From an uncultured Collinsella sp. (GTDB lineage Bacteria; Actinomycetota; Coriobacteriia; Coriobacteriales; Coriobacteriaceae), in the NCBI GenBank assembly GCA_900556875.1, contig USQQ01000002.1, positions 100,223 through 164,222 of the forward strand: a DNA stretch of 64,000 nucleotides, in the 5' to 3' direction. A program made the translations under genes and the position numbers. The notes under the pieces are model-generated. The model had not been told where the DNA came from and did not search any database. It was given only the letters and a program-made list of their open reading frames with translations. Positions 26,991 through 36,563 of the stretch are shown here, piece after piece; position 1 is the first letter of the stretch; each line of letters begins with the position of its first letter.

Positions 26991-27129
26991 TGTCTCAATC
27001 TGTAACATCTACAGGGTAAAACCGGGTCCTGCTGTTACAGATCGAGACGTTGAGTTGCCAGCCAACGGTTTATCTCAATCTGTAACAGTAACTCGGCAAA
27101 AACCGGTCTTGCTGTTACAGATTGAGATA
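26991..27129 (-). repeat. hairpin-unit array A (2 units)
   Basis: Two units of about 16-17-bp inverted arms around GATCTGTAACA, each with exactly 25 nt between arms (27008-27032 and 27088-27112) and a period of 80 bp. The loop consensus (nnAAGACC then TTTT) reads on the minus strand. Unit 2 is a perfect 17-bp dyad; unit 1 has one A-C mismatch on plus that is G-U on minus. It lies between the divergent helicase and copA genes. Confidence 0.9.
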
Positions 27130-27201
27130 TTTAGCAAGGATGGCCAACGACTGAACAGCCATCCTCAACCGTAGCGAAATGTCATACATTTCAACTCCAA
27201 C

Positions 27202-27232
27202 TAGACACCCCCAGGGGGTATGGGTGTATAGT
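27202..27232 (+). promoter_or_regulatory. copA promoter with CsoR-type operator
   Basis: TAGACA, a 19-bp spacer and TATAGT. The spacer contains CCCCCAGGGGG (27208-27218), the G/C-tract palindrome typical of CsoR operators. The csoR gene is at the end of the same operon, so copper-responsive feedback is expected. Confidence 0.7.
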
Positions 27233-27279
27233 ATCGGCAGGTTAACAATTCCAACACCGAACCACAGAAAGGAGAAGCC

Positions 27280-29625
27280 ATGGCTCAAGATAAGTTCGAC
27301 GTGGGCGGCATGACATGCGCCGCCTGCCAAGCGCATGTGGACCGCGCCGTGAGCAAGCTCGACGGCGTCCAAAGCGTCGCGGTCAACCTGCTCGCCGGTT
27401 CCATGATGGTCGACTACGACCCCGCGCAGGTCACCCCCGACGATATCTGCACCGCCGTCGACCGCGCGGGCTACTCGGCCTCGCCCGTCGATGCGGGCAC
27501 CGGTGCCGCCGGCTCAAACGGCAGTGCGCAAGCCAGCTCCGGCGCCGCCCATATGGAGTCGCCCACCAAAAAGCTGGAGGCCGCCGCCTCCGCCATGCGC
27601 ACCCGCCTCATCATCTCGATCATCTTCCTCATCCCGCTGTTCTACATAGGCATGGGGCACATGCTCGGTTGGCCACTGCCCGGCATTTTCACCGACCACA
27701 CCCACAGCATGACGCTCGCGCTCACCGAGCTCGTCCTGCTCATCCCCATCGTCTATGTCAACGACACGTACTTTATCAACGGGTTTAAATCGCTCGCGCA
27801 CGGCGTGCCCACCATGGACGCCCTTATTGCCGTGGGCGCCACCGCTTCCATCGCCTGGTCGCTCTACGCCATGTTCATCATGGCCGACCAATTAGCCGCG
27901 GGTCAGGTCCACGAGGCCATGATGACAGGCATGGACAATCTGTATTTTGAGAGCGCAGGCACCATCCTGTCGCTCGTCACCGTGGGCAAATACCTCGAGA
28001 CGCGCAGCAAGTCCAAGACCGGCGGCGCTATCGAGGCGCTCATCGACCTGGCGCCCAAGACCGCGACCGTCGTGGCAGAGGACGGCGCCGAGACCACCAT
28101 CGACGTCGATGGCATCCTTCCCGGCCAGATCCTGCGCGTGCGCCCCGGCGAGTCCATCCCCGTTGACGGCGTGGTGCTCGAAGGCAGCTCGGCCGTGGAC
28201 GAGAGCGCGCTCACCGGCGAGTCCATCCCCGTGGAAAAGACCGCCGGCGACACCGTCAACGCGGCCACGGTCAACCGCACCGGCTCGTTTACCTTCCGCG
28301 CTACGCGTGTGGGTGCCGAGACATCGCTCGCCAAGATTATCCAGCTCGTCGAGGACGCCAACGCCACCAAGGCGCCCATCGCCCGCATGGCCGACAAGGT
28401 CGCCGGCGTGTTCGTGCCCGTGGTGTTCGCGATCTCGGCCGTGACCTTTGCGGTGTGGATGGCACTGACCGGCAGCATGAACGAGGCGCTCACTTCCGCC
28501 GTGGCCGTGCTGGTGATCAGTTGTCCGTGCGCGCTCGGCCTGGCCACGCCCGTCGCCATTATGGTAGGCACCGGCAAGGGCGCCGAGATGGGCATTCTGT
28601 TTAAGAGCGCCGAGGCGCTAGAGAACCTGCGCAGCGTGGGCACCGTGGTGCTCGACAAGACGGGCACGGTCACCCACGGCAAGCCGGCCGTGACCGATAT
28701 CGTGGTTGCCACGCACGCCGACGGCTCGTCCGCCATGAGCGAAAAGGCGCTGCTCAAGCTGGCTGCCGCGCTGGAGCGATCAAGCGAGCACCCGCTGGCC
28801 GAGGCGATTATGGCCGAGTGCGAGTCGCGCGGAATTGTCGCGCGCATGGTCGAGGACTTTGCCGCCGTGCCCGGTCGTGGCGTTACGGCGCGCGAGGGGC
28901 AAAACGCCATTGCAGCCGGCAACGTACGCCTGATGGACGAGCTGGGCGTTACCGTGCCCACGGGTCTTGCCGAGCAATTTGCCGCCGAAGGCAAGACGCC
29001 GCTGTTCTTTGCCAAGAACGGCGAGCTTGCCGGCACCATTGCCGTGGCTGACGAGGTCAAGGAGACGAGCGCCGGGGCCATCGCCGCACTGCGCTCGCTT
29101 GGCGTCGACGTGCGCATGCTCACCGGCGACAACCGCGTGACGGCCGAGGCCATCGCCCGCCGCGTGGGGCTGAGCAGAGAGCAGGTCATCGCCGACGTCC
29201 TTCCCGCCGACAAGGAACGCCACGTGCGCGAGCTGCAGGATGTGGGCAGCAAGGTCGCCATGGTGGGCGACGGCATCAATGACTCCCCCGCCCTGGCGCG
29301 CGCCGACGTGGGCCTTGCTATCGGCACCGGCGCCGACATCGCCAAGGAAGGGGCGGATGTGGTGCTCATGCGCAGCGACCTCATGGACGTCGCACGCGCC
29401 ATCGAGCTGTCGCGCGCCACGATCCGCAACATCAAGCAGGACCTGTTCTGGGCGCTGTTCTACAACGGCATCGGCATTCCGCTGGCAGCGGGCGTGTTCT
29501 TCCCGCTCACCGGATGGCAGCTCTCACCGATGTTCGGCGCCGCCGCCATGAGCCTGTCGAGCGTATGTGTCGTGTCCAATGCGCTGCGCCTGCGAACCTT
29601 TACACCATCAGTTGCGGTGAAATAA
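27280..29625 (+). CDS. copA: copper-exporting P1B-type ATPase
   Basis: 781 residues. Pumps Cu(I) out of the cytoplasm. One N-terminal heavy-metal domain with the GMTCAAC site (C13, C16), then eight membrane helices with the transport motif SCPCALG, phosphorylation site DKTGT, the ATP-site segment SSEHPLAEAI (HP motif), and GDGINDSPALARADVG. AAAGGAG precedes the ATG. First gene of a copper operon with copZ and csoR, behind a CsoR-type operator. Confidence 0.95.
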   Translation: MAQDKFDVGGMTCAACQAHVDRAVSKLDGVQSVAVNLLAGSMMVDYDPAQVTPDDICTAVDRAGYSASPVDAGTGAAGSNGSAQASSGAAHMESPTKKLEAAASAMRTRLIISIIFLIPLFYIGMGHMLGWPLPGIFTDHTHSMTLALTELVLLIPIVYVNDTYFINGFKSLAHGVPTMDALIAVGATASIAWSLYAMFIMADQLAAGQVHEAMMTGMDNLYFESAGTILSLVTVGKYLETRSKSKTGGAIEALIDLAPKTATVVAEDGAETTIDVDGILPGQILRVRPGESIPVDGVVLEGSSAVDESALTGESIPVEKTAGDTVNAATVNRTGSFTFRATRVGAETSLAKIIQLVEDANATKAPIARMADKVAGVFVPVVFAISAVTFAVWMALTGSMNEALTSAVAVLVISCPCALGLATPVAIMVGTGKGAEMGILFKSAEALENLRSVGTVVLDKTGTVTHGKPAVTDIVVATHADGSSAMSEKALLKLAAALERSSEHPLAEAIMAECESRGIVARMVEDFAAVPGRGVTAREGQNAIAAGNVRLMDELGVTVPTGLAEQFAAEGKTPLFFAKNGELAGTIAVADEVKETSAGAIAALRSLGVDVRMLTGDNRVTAEAIARRVGLSREQVIADVLPADKERHVRELQDVGSKVAMVGDGINDSPALARADVGLAIGTGADIAKEGADVVLMRSDLMDVARAIELSRATIRNIKQDLFWALFYNGIGIPLAAGVFFPLTGWQLSPMFGAAAMSLSSVCVVSNALRLRTFTPSVAVK

Positions 29626-29704
29626 GGCGTAACATGCTTAGCTAAACCGCTATTTAGTCCGTATTCCACCGCAACTTTAGGTACTCAACGAAAAGGAGAT
29701 AATC

Positions 29705-29926
29705 ATGAACTACATCGTTAAAACGTCTGGCCTTATGTGCGGCCACTGCGACGCCACCGTCGAGACGGCGCTGCTCAACGTGGCCGGCGTAACCGACGCC
29801 GATGCCGACCACGAGACCCAGACCGTCCAGGTAGAGTGCGCCGACACCGTGACCGCGGAGCAGCTCGCCGCTGCTGTCGAGGCCGCGGGTGAGAAGTTCC
29901 ACGCCCTTTCGGTGACCGCCGCATAA
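29705..29926 (+). CDS. copZ: copper chaperone, heavy-metal-associated domain
   Basis: 73 residues, a single HMA domain with the metal site GLMCGHCDATVE, then the usual beta-alpha-beta pattern. It would hand Cu(I) to CopA. AAAAGGAG lies just before the ATG; 79 bases separate it from copA. Confidence 0.88.
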   Translation: MNYIVKTSGLMCGHCDATVETALLNVAGVTDADADHETQTVQVECADTVTAEQLAAAVEAAGEKFHALSVTAA

Positions 29927-29967
29927 CGACCCGCACGTACCCCCCCGACCAGAAACGAGGACCCGCC

Positions 29968-30240
29968 ATGATGGCAGACCACAAATCGGTGACCCGCATG
30001 CTCAAGACGGCACGCGGCCAGATCGACGGCATCTTGCGGATGGTCGATGAGGACCGCTATTGCGTCGATATCTCCACGCAGCTCATGGCCACACAGGCGC
30101 TCCTTGCGCGCATTAACGCCGACGTGCTCAAGGCGCATATCGAGGGCTGCGTGACTTCGGCAATCGAATCGGGCGACGAAGACCTCAAAGCCGCCAAGCT
30201 CGCCGAGATCGAACGCGTCGTCGACAAGCTCTCCAAGTAA
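29968..30240 (+). CDS. csoR: copper-sensing repressor
   Basis: 90 residues, all-helical CsoR/RcnR family. The Cu(I) ligands fit CsoR: C32, H57 and C61 (YCVDI and AHIEGC). Apo-CsoR binds the palindrome upstream of copA and releases it when Cu(I) is bound. GAGG sits 7 bases before the ATG, 41 bases after copZ. Confidence 0.92.
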   Translation: MMADHKSVTRMLKTARGQIDGILRMVDEDRYCVDISTQLMATQALLARINADVLKAHIEGCVTSAIESGDEDLKAAKLAEIERVVDKLSK

Positions 30241-30275
30241 TTGGGGACATTGGGGGCAGACTTCTTTGCACCATC

Positions 30276-30332
30276 TTGGTGTATCGGGGACAGGTATGTT
30301 TGCACCACATTGGCGCAGATTAACCTGTCCCC
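30276..30332. repeat. GGGGACAGGT-type element with inverted repeat
   Basis: TTGGTG...GGGGACAGGT...TTGCACCA over 30276-30307 matches 61742-61773 in layout. GGGGACAGGT (30286-30295) also pairs perfectly with ACCTGTCCCC (30323-30332). The right arm overlaps the expected -35 zone of the next gene. Confidence 0.65.
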
Positions 30333-30348
30333 CTTGCTCTAAATCGGG

Positions 30349-30354
30349 TATAAA
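30349..30354 (+). promoter_or_regulatory. -10 box of the zinc-ribbon gene
   Basis: TATAAA, 34 bases before the start codon. The matching -35 position falls in the repeat arm and is poor. Confidence 0.4.
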
Positions 30355-30387
30355 GGCGTGCAGCATATCGAACGAAAGGCAATTTGC

Positions 30388-30861
30388 ATGAATGACTTTA
30401 TGAAGGGTCGCAATGGTGCTGACGAGCTCACCATCGTGATGGGTTTTGCCGGCATCGTCATCGCGATGATCGGATCGATGGCCCGCATCCAGTGGCTCAG
30501 CTGGATCGCCATCGCCGTCATCGTGATTGGCGTGCTGCGCGGCCTGTCCAAAAACATCGATGCACGTCGCAAGGAGAACGACGCCTTTGTCGCCGCGACC
30601 GCGAACGTCCCTGGCTTGGGCAAATTCGTCGCCAGCTTGGGCGGCGGCGCTGCGGCGGCCAACGCTTCGCGCACAGCCGGAACGAGCAAGGAAGACTTTG
30701 AGCGCGCCAAGCGCACGGCCAAGAAGATGTGGAAGGGCCGCAAAACCACGGCATACCTCAAGTGCCCCAACTGCGGCCAGATGCTCTCTGTTCCCAAGGG
30801 CAAAGGCAAGATCCGCGTCACCTGCCCCAAGTGCCACGCCAAGATGGAAACCCGCTCCTAG
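30388..30861 (+). CDS. membrane protein with C-terminal zinc ribbon
   Basis: 157 residues from the ATG at 30388 (MNDFMKGRNG), AAAGG 8 bases upstream. Two adjacent hydrophobic helices (about residues 16-52), a basic Gly/Ala-rich middle, and a zinc ribbon CPNCGQML...CPKCHAKM at the C-terminus. The ribbon would face the cytoplasm. No specific family is recognised; similar proteins are annotated as hypothetical. A terminator follows. Confidence 0.65.
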   Translation: MNDFMKGRNGADELTIVMGFAGIVIAMIGSMARIQWLSWIAIAVIVIGVLRGLSKNIDARRKENDAFVAATANVPGLGKFVASLGGGAAAANASRTAGTSKEDFERAKRTAKKMWKGRKTTAYLKCPNCGQMLSVPKGKGKIRVTCPKCHAKMETRS

Positions 30862-30872
30862 CGCCCGCACGC

Positions 30873-30901
30873 GGGACAAATTAATCAGGTTTGTTTGTCC
30901 C
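30873..30901. repeat. small inverted repeat GGGACAAA/TTTGTCCC
   Basis: An 8-bp perfect stem with a 13-nt loop just after the zinc-ribbon gene. Another GGGACA-centred hairpin, like those at 30286 and 49547. Confidence 0.5.
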
Positions 30902-30924
30902 AAATCTTAAGTATTTGTTCGATA

Positions 30925-30961
30925 AAAAAGCCGAGGCCTCGTGTTGAGACCTCGGCTTTTT
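30925..30961. terminator. bidirectional terminator
   Basis: A 12-bp stem AAAAAGCCGAGG/CCTCGGCTTTTT between convergent genes; A- and T-runs on both sides serve both strands. Confidence 0.88.
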
Positions 30962-30994
30962 GCATGCGGCAACGGAGCTGTCCCTTTGTCTCGT

Positions 30995-32365
30995 CTACGC
31001 CACGCCGTCGCGGGCAAGCTCCTCAGCCAGCGCTGCGGCAGGCATGGCCACAATCGCGTCGAGCTCGGCATCGACCTCGGGGATGCGCTTCACCTTCAGC
31101 TTGCGTACCAGATCGCCGCGGCACATCACGTGCATCGGTTCGCGCAGAACGCACAGGTTATTCAGCGGGTTCTCGCGCGTCACCAAGATATCGGCCGACT
31201 TACCGCACTCGATCGTGCCGGTCTCGCTACCCAGCCCCAGGAGCTCGGCATTGACCTGCGTGGCCGTATGCAGCGCAAAGGCGTTGCTCACGCCCACGTA
31301 CTTGGCAAAATAGGCCACCTCGCGCCACATGTCGTACTGCGTCACGAACGGGCAGCTTGAGTCCGTGCCCAAGCCCACCTTAACGCCGGCATTCAGCGCC
31401 GCACGAGCACTCTCGATAATGCCCGAGCACACGATGTCGCCGTTCTTCTTTTGCGTATCGGTCGAATGGGTCTTTTCCGGGTCGAGCAATACAAACGGTA
31501 GCGCCGGGCTGATCGTGCAGGTAACGCTGGGCGCACGTCCCTCGAGCTGCGTGCCCGCGGCGCCACGGTACAGCTCCAGGATCTCGGGCGTCATCGGGGC
31601 ACCGTGCTCGATCGTATCGACGCCGGCCTCAAGCGCGGCCTTCACGCCCTCGGTACTCTCGACATGGGCCATAACCGGCAGGCCCACCTCGTGCGCCGCC
31701 TTGCACGCCGCCGCGGCAACCTCCACCGGCATACGCAGCACGCCCGGCTCGCCCACCTCGGTCGCATCGAAAACGCCGCCCGTCACGAACAGCTTGATGA
31801 CATCGGCACCGCGCGCATACAGGTCTCGCACCTGCTCGGCTGCCTCGACGGGGCTGTTGGCCACCTGGGCGAACAAGCCCGCACCATGGCCGCCCGGCAC
31901 CGTGACGCCCGTTCCCGGCGCTACCAGACGCGGACCCTGATACTTACCGGCGTCGATAGCGTCGCGCACGGCAATGTCGGCAAACAGCGGGTCGCCCGCG
32001 CCGCGCACCGTGGTCACGCCGCTTGCCAGCTGCTGCTGGGCACTGCCCTTGAGGATGCGGCGGACGATGGCACGCCCCACGGGATTATCGAGCTTCTTCA
32101 TCAGCGCTCCCGCATCGCCGGCCGAGACAGGCTTGCCCGAGCCGCACAGGTGCGCGTGCATATTGATGAGACCGGGCATGAGATACGCACCGCCCAGGTC
32201 GATAACCTCGGCACCCGCGGGCGCCTGCGCCACAGCACTCGGCCCCATCCAGGTGATGACGCCGCGCTCAACAGTCACGGCCATATCGGGTTGCGGCTCC
32301 ATATGCTCCGAACCATCCAGAATGGTCGCATTGATAAACAACGTGGAACGATCGGCAGTCGCCAT
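30995..32365 (-). CDS. metal-dependent amidohydrolase
   Basis: 456 residues from the ATG at 32365 (MATADRSTLF), with GGGAGGAG upstream. Amidohydrolase superfamily with a binuclear metal site: NMHAH near residue 70, the bridging-Lys candidate VIKLFVTGG, AHVES, TIEHG, and GTDSSCPF. It is nearest to the imidazolonepropionase/prolidase-like group that hydrolyses cyclic amides or dipeptides. Substrate not inferable. The two ends of the protein form the small beta domain typical of the superfamily. Confidence 0.82.
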   Translation of the reverse strand: MATADRSTLFINATILDGSEHMEPQPDMAVTVERGVITWMGPSAVAQAPAGAEVIDLGGAYLMPGLINMHAHLCGSGKPVSAGDAGALMKKLDNPVGRAIVRRILKGSAQQQLASGVTTVRGAGDPLFADIAVRDAIDAGKYQGPRLVAPGTGVTVPGGHGAGLFAQVANSPVEAAEQVRDLYARGADVIKLFVTGGVFDATEVGEPGVLRMPVEVAAAACKAAHEVGLPVMAHVESTEGVKAALEAGVDTIEHGAPMTPEILELYRGAAGTQLEGRAPSVTCTISPALPFVLLDPEKTHSTDTQKKNGDIVCSGIIESARAALNAGVKVGLGTDSSCPFVTQYDMWREVAYFAKYVGVSNAFALHTATQVNAELLGLGSETGTIECGKSADILVTRENPLNNLCVLREPMHVMCRGDLVRKLKVKRIPEVDAELDAIVAMPAAALAEELARDGVA

Positions 32366-32514
32366 ATCGAGCTCCTCCCTCACGATTAACTTGAACATTT
32401 GTCCATTATTACCTAGTCCCGCTGGATTGCTGCAGACGCATCGGTTAACGGAAGGAAGAGAGGATGTGGGGGACGGAATACGTTGCAGTCCCATCCCAGC
32501 GGCACTAGGGAAAT

Positions 32515-32654
32515 CTCTCGATCTATAACAGGTACAGGGTTATTGGGCCCCTTGATGTTACAGATCGAGACATTCGGTCGACGTTTCACCGGCTTGTCTC
32601 GATCTGTAACAATTACGAGCTCAAACAACCTCTAAACGTTACAGATCGAGACAA
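32515..32654 (-). repeat. hairpin-unit array B (2 units)
   Basis: Two units, 25-nt loops at 32531-32555 and 32612-32636, period 81 bp. Arms include TTGTCTCGATCTGTAAC/GTTACAGATCGAGACAA. Loop orientation is minus. The right edge is 6 bases from the stop of the AbiEi/DUF559-like gene. Confidence 0.9.
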
Positions 32655-32660
32655 AACCTC

Positions 32661-33737
32661 TCAGCGCCCATACCACTGGCATCTCCACTCCTCAGCCAAT
32701 TCAACCTGCCGAGGAATACCCGCCAGCCTCATTTTCTCGACCAGCTTCCCCGGGTCTTTGAGTTCGCTAAACGTAAACCGAAGCACCTTATGCCCGAGCA
32801 TTGTCAGATGAGATTCCCGCTGACGCTCTGCCACGAATGGGTCAACCGACTCCCGACCCTCGCCACTCTGCAAGGTGTACTTCCCCTTTCCGTCGAGCTC
32901 GCCGATGACACACGTCCCGTCCTCGAGCCGCCAAAAATAGTCGACGCGAAACACCTGGCTCGGATCGAGCGGGTCGCGAAACTCCACCTGCAGCTCCGGA
33001 ACCGGAAAGCCGTACGCAATAAAGAATGCTCGGAACCGAGACTCACCGCCGTTTTCAGACAGCCCGTCCGCATACGACGCAATCACCTGTGCCCTGCGAT
33101 ACCCTCGCCTGCCCTCGCAATCGGCCTGGAGCCGTTCGCAGAGGTCGTCGCGCGATATGCCCTTCGCCCGCAGCGCAGAATCGGCGATCGCCAGACCATA
33201 CGAAAACGGCGCACGCAGTAGGCAATCCTCCACCGTGCGCCAAAACGACGTCACCCGCACGCCATCAACATGCTCGAGTGCGCCCGCCATCTGCGGACGC
33301 AACAACCTGCACCCGCCGCTCAACGTCACCGAACAACCCGTCTTAACAAGAAAACGCGACCCAAGCAGATCATTCGGCACCTCCAGACCCCACAAAAGCG
33401 CCGCGTCATAGCCCCAAAACGCCCAATCGGGATGAAACTCTGCAAGCCCTTTGATGGTACGCAGCGTTCGCTCCGCCGGCGTCAGCACACCCCAATCATG
33501 TTGAAAGCAGAACAAATACGGCTCGGGTTCCGCGATATCGTCGGTTCCAACATGACGCCGCAGCCACATGAGCTCGGCATTGTCATGCGTTGCGAGCAGC
33601 GCACCTTGCTCGGTCGCCTCCGTGAGTCGCGCGAGCATCCTATTCCGCGCCAACGTGTTGCGAGTCGTATGCTTGTGCTTGAAAACGGTATTAGACACTT
33701 CCATCACCACCACATCGGACAAATGGACCATCGTCAC
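32661..33737 (-). CDS. AbiEi-like protein with C-terminal DUF559/Vsr-type nuclease domain
   Basis: 358 residues from the GTG at 33737 (GGAGG 5 bases upstream); an ATG two codons later is an alternative. The middle part (TPAERTLRTIKGLAEFHPDWAF, then VTSFWRTVEDCLLRAPF) resembles actinobacterial 'type IV antitoxin AbiEi-like' proteins. The C-terminus has a PD-(D/E)XK pattern: RVDYFW, then VIGELDGKGKY, and RESHLTMLGHKVLRFTF as in DUF559/Vsr endonucleases. No toxin partner is adjacent. It is tightly enclosed by two arrays of inverted repeats, and its promoter must lie in or beside array C. A nuclease or DNA-binding role is inferred only. Confidence 0.65.
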   Translation of the reverse strand: MTMVHLSDVVVMEVSNTVFKHKHTTRNTLARNRMLARLTEATEQGALLATHDNAELMWLRRHVGTDDIAEPEPYLFCFQHDWGVLTPAERTLRTIKGLAEFHPDWAFWGYDAALLWGLEVPNDLLGSRFLVKTGCSVTLSGGCRLLRPQMAGALEHVDGVRVTSFWRTVEDCLLRAPFSYGLAIADSALRAKGISRDDLCERLQADCEGRRGYRRAQVIASYADGLSENGGESRFRAFFIAYGFPVPELQVEFRDPLDPSQVFRVDYFWRLEDGTCVIGELDGKGKYTLQSGEGRESVDPFVAERQRESHLTMLGHKVLRFTFSELKDPGKLVEKMRLAGIPRQVELAEEWRCQWYGR

Positions 33738-33756
33738 CGTTGCCTCCACCGACAAA

Positions 33757-33976
33757 CGTCTTGATCTGTAACAAGAAGACCGATTTTTGGACTGTAGATG
33801 TTACAGATTGAGACATTCCCCCCAGCCAGGCGCCAAACGTCTCGATCCGTAACAGCAAGACGTTCTTCAGGCCCCTAAACGTTACAGATTTAGACAAACC
33901 AGCGGTGCCCAAGCGTTCGTCTCGATCTGTAACAGATAGGCTGGTTTTTTGTCCCCAAACGTTACAGATCGAGACA
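33757..33976 (+). repeat. hairpin-unit array C (3 units)
   Basis: Units starting at 33758, 33839 and 33919 (periods 81 and 80), each with a 25-nt loop. Arms are GTCTTGATCTGTAACA-like; some mismatches are G-U compatible on the plus strand. Loop orientation is plus, opposite to array B. It begins 20 bases from the start codon of the gene at 33737. Confidence 0.9.
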
Positions 33977-34015
33977 AAAAGGCAAAAGGCAAGGCAGGCG
34001 ACAACCACCCATCCC

Positions 34016-34723
34016 CTACTCCCACTCCTGCTCGTAGATGTTGAGCGACTTTACGTACCGCCCCTGGGCGCCCATGATGTCGCGGACCAGGCGCAAAAAG
34101 AAGCTGATGCACGAGGTGTCGAAACCGTCCTCTAAATCCTCGGGATGCACCGCGCCCGGCCCGTCGACCGCCGTGTCGCACAGGCGCGCGATGTCATACA
34201 GGTAGAGTTGCCCCGCCGTCAGCCAGACATCGTCGACGCACGCGAGTCGCACCGCAATCGCGCCATCGTTCCAGTGCTCCTTTTGCACGATATGTGGGTC
34301 GTAGACGTCAAAGCGACAGTCAGTGCGCGTGTCCTTCAGCACGACCATGCCAGTCGCGGAATCCTTGTCCAAAATGCCAAAGCGCGAGAAATACTGCGTG
34401 TCACGCACCTGCTTAAGTCGCCCGAGCGAAGCAGGAGAAATTGACGCTGGCGGCTCGTCCACATACAGCTCCAACAGCGTCTTGCCGTGGTAATAGGGGC
34501 GCTCAAACAGCAGCCAATCGGTAAACGCCATGTTGTAGGCCATGATTTCGTTTTGAGAAGGTTCCTCGCAATAGCTGAGCCACGGATCGACGATAATCTC
34601 GAACTGCTCGCGCGCCGGCTCCAGAAATTGAAACTTCCGCAGCATCCAAAAGTGAGCCATGTCGGCAATATCGTTGCCGACGGCCTCGGCCAGCTGCGCT
34701 CGATCAAAAACTTGGTCAGTCAT
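34016..34723 (-). CDS. hypothetical protein
   Basis: 235 residues, with GAGGAGG before the ATG. Acidic and Trp/Tyr-rich, with no signal peptide or membrane helix. It contains WLLFERPYYHGKTLLELYV and a beta-rich middle (GMVVLKDTRTDCRFDVYD, VRLACVDDVWLTAGQLYLYD). I do not recognise the family. Stand-alone on the minus strand, next to array C. Confidence 0.7.
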   Translation of the reverse strand: MTDQVFDRAQLAEAVGNDIADMAHFWMLRKFQFLEPAREQFEIIVDPWLSYCEEPSQNEIMAYNMAFTDWLLFERPYYHGKTLLELYVDEPPASISPASLGRLKQVRDTQYFSRFGILDKDSATGMVVLKDTRTDCRFDVYDPHIVQKEHWNDGAIAVRLACVDDVWLTAGQLYLYDIARLCDTAVDGPGAVHPEDLEDGFDTSCISFFLRLVRDIMGAQGRYVKSLNIYEQEWE

Positions 34724-35076
34724 GGCATCCTCCTCAAACTGATGGACCTCAATTTGAGCTTACGAGGAGGGTGGGCAACCGAGGCAAGCGCGGGCAAAAT
34801 AGGCCTTCGACTGCAAACCAGATGCTAACCAAACACTTGACGGGACACTTGACCGAATGAGTCCACCGCAACAAAACCGCAGGTAGACATAGACAGCCAA
34901 CCCGCCCTTTTGAGCCAGATGCCCGCAGCCACCACAGAAACAACAGGTGACCACAGCCCAAGAAGTCGACAAATGAACACCCGTACGTCGACAAACGAGC
35001 AAATCGCTCGCAAAGAGTGTCCCCAACGACTAGACAAAAAATGACTAGTCATTGAGGACGTTCTTAAATGACTACT
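34724..35076. other. 353-bp intergenic region
   Basis: Contains a pair GTCGACAAATGA and GTCGACAAACGA (22 bp apart, 34966 and 34988), and GTGTCCCCAACGACTAGAC followed by GACTAGTCA and GGACGTTCTTAAATGACTAC (35018-35071), which look like GGGGAC-type repeat remnants. No gene is seen. Confidence 0.4.
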
Positions 35077-36558
<1,482 letters not shown>

Positions 36559-36563
36559 GGCAC

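Noticed and set aside
26991..27129. Array units as ordinary terminators of neighbouring genes
   Set aside because: No T-tracts follow the stems, units come in phased series, and arrays A and D lie between divergent promoters.
33757..33976. CRISPR array
   Set aside because: Repeats alternate in orientation, are only about 16 bp, the loop is partly conserved rather than unique, and no cas genes are present.
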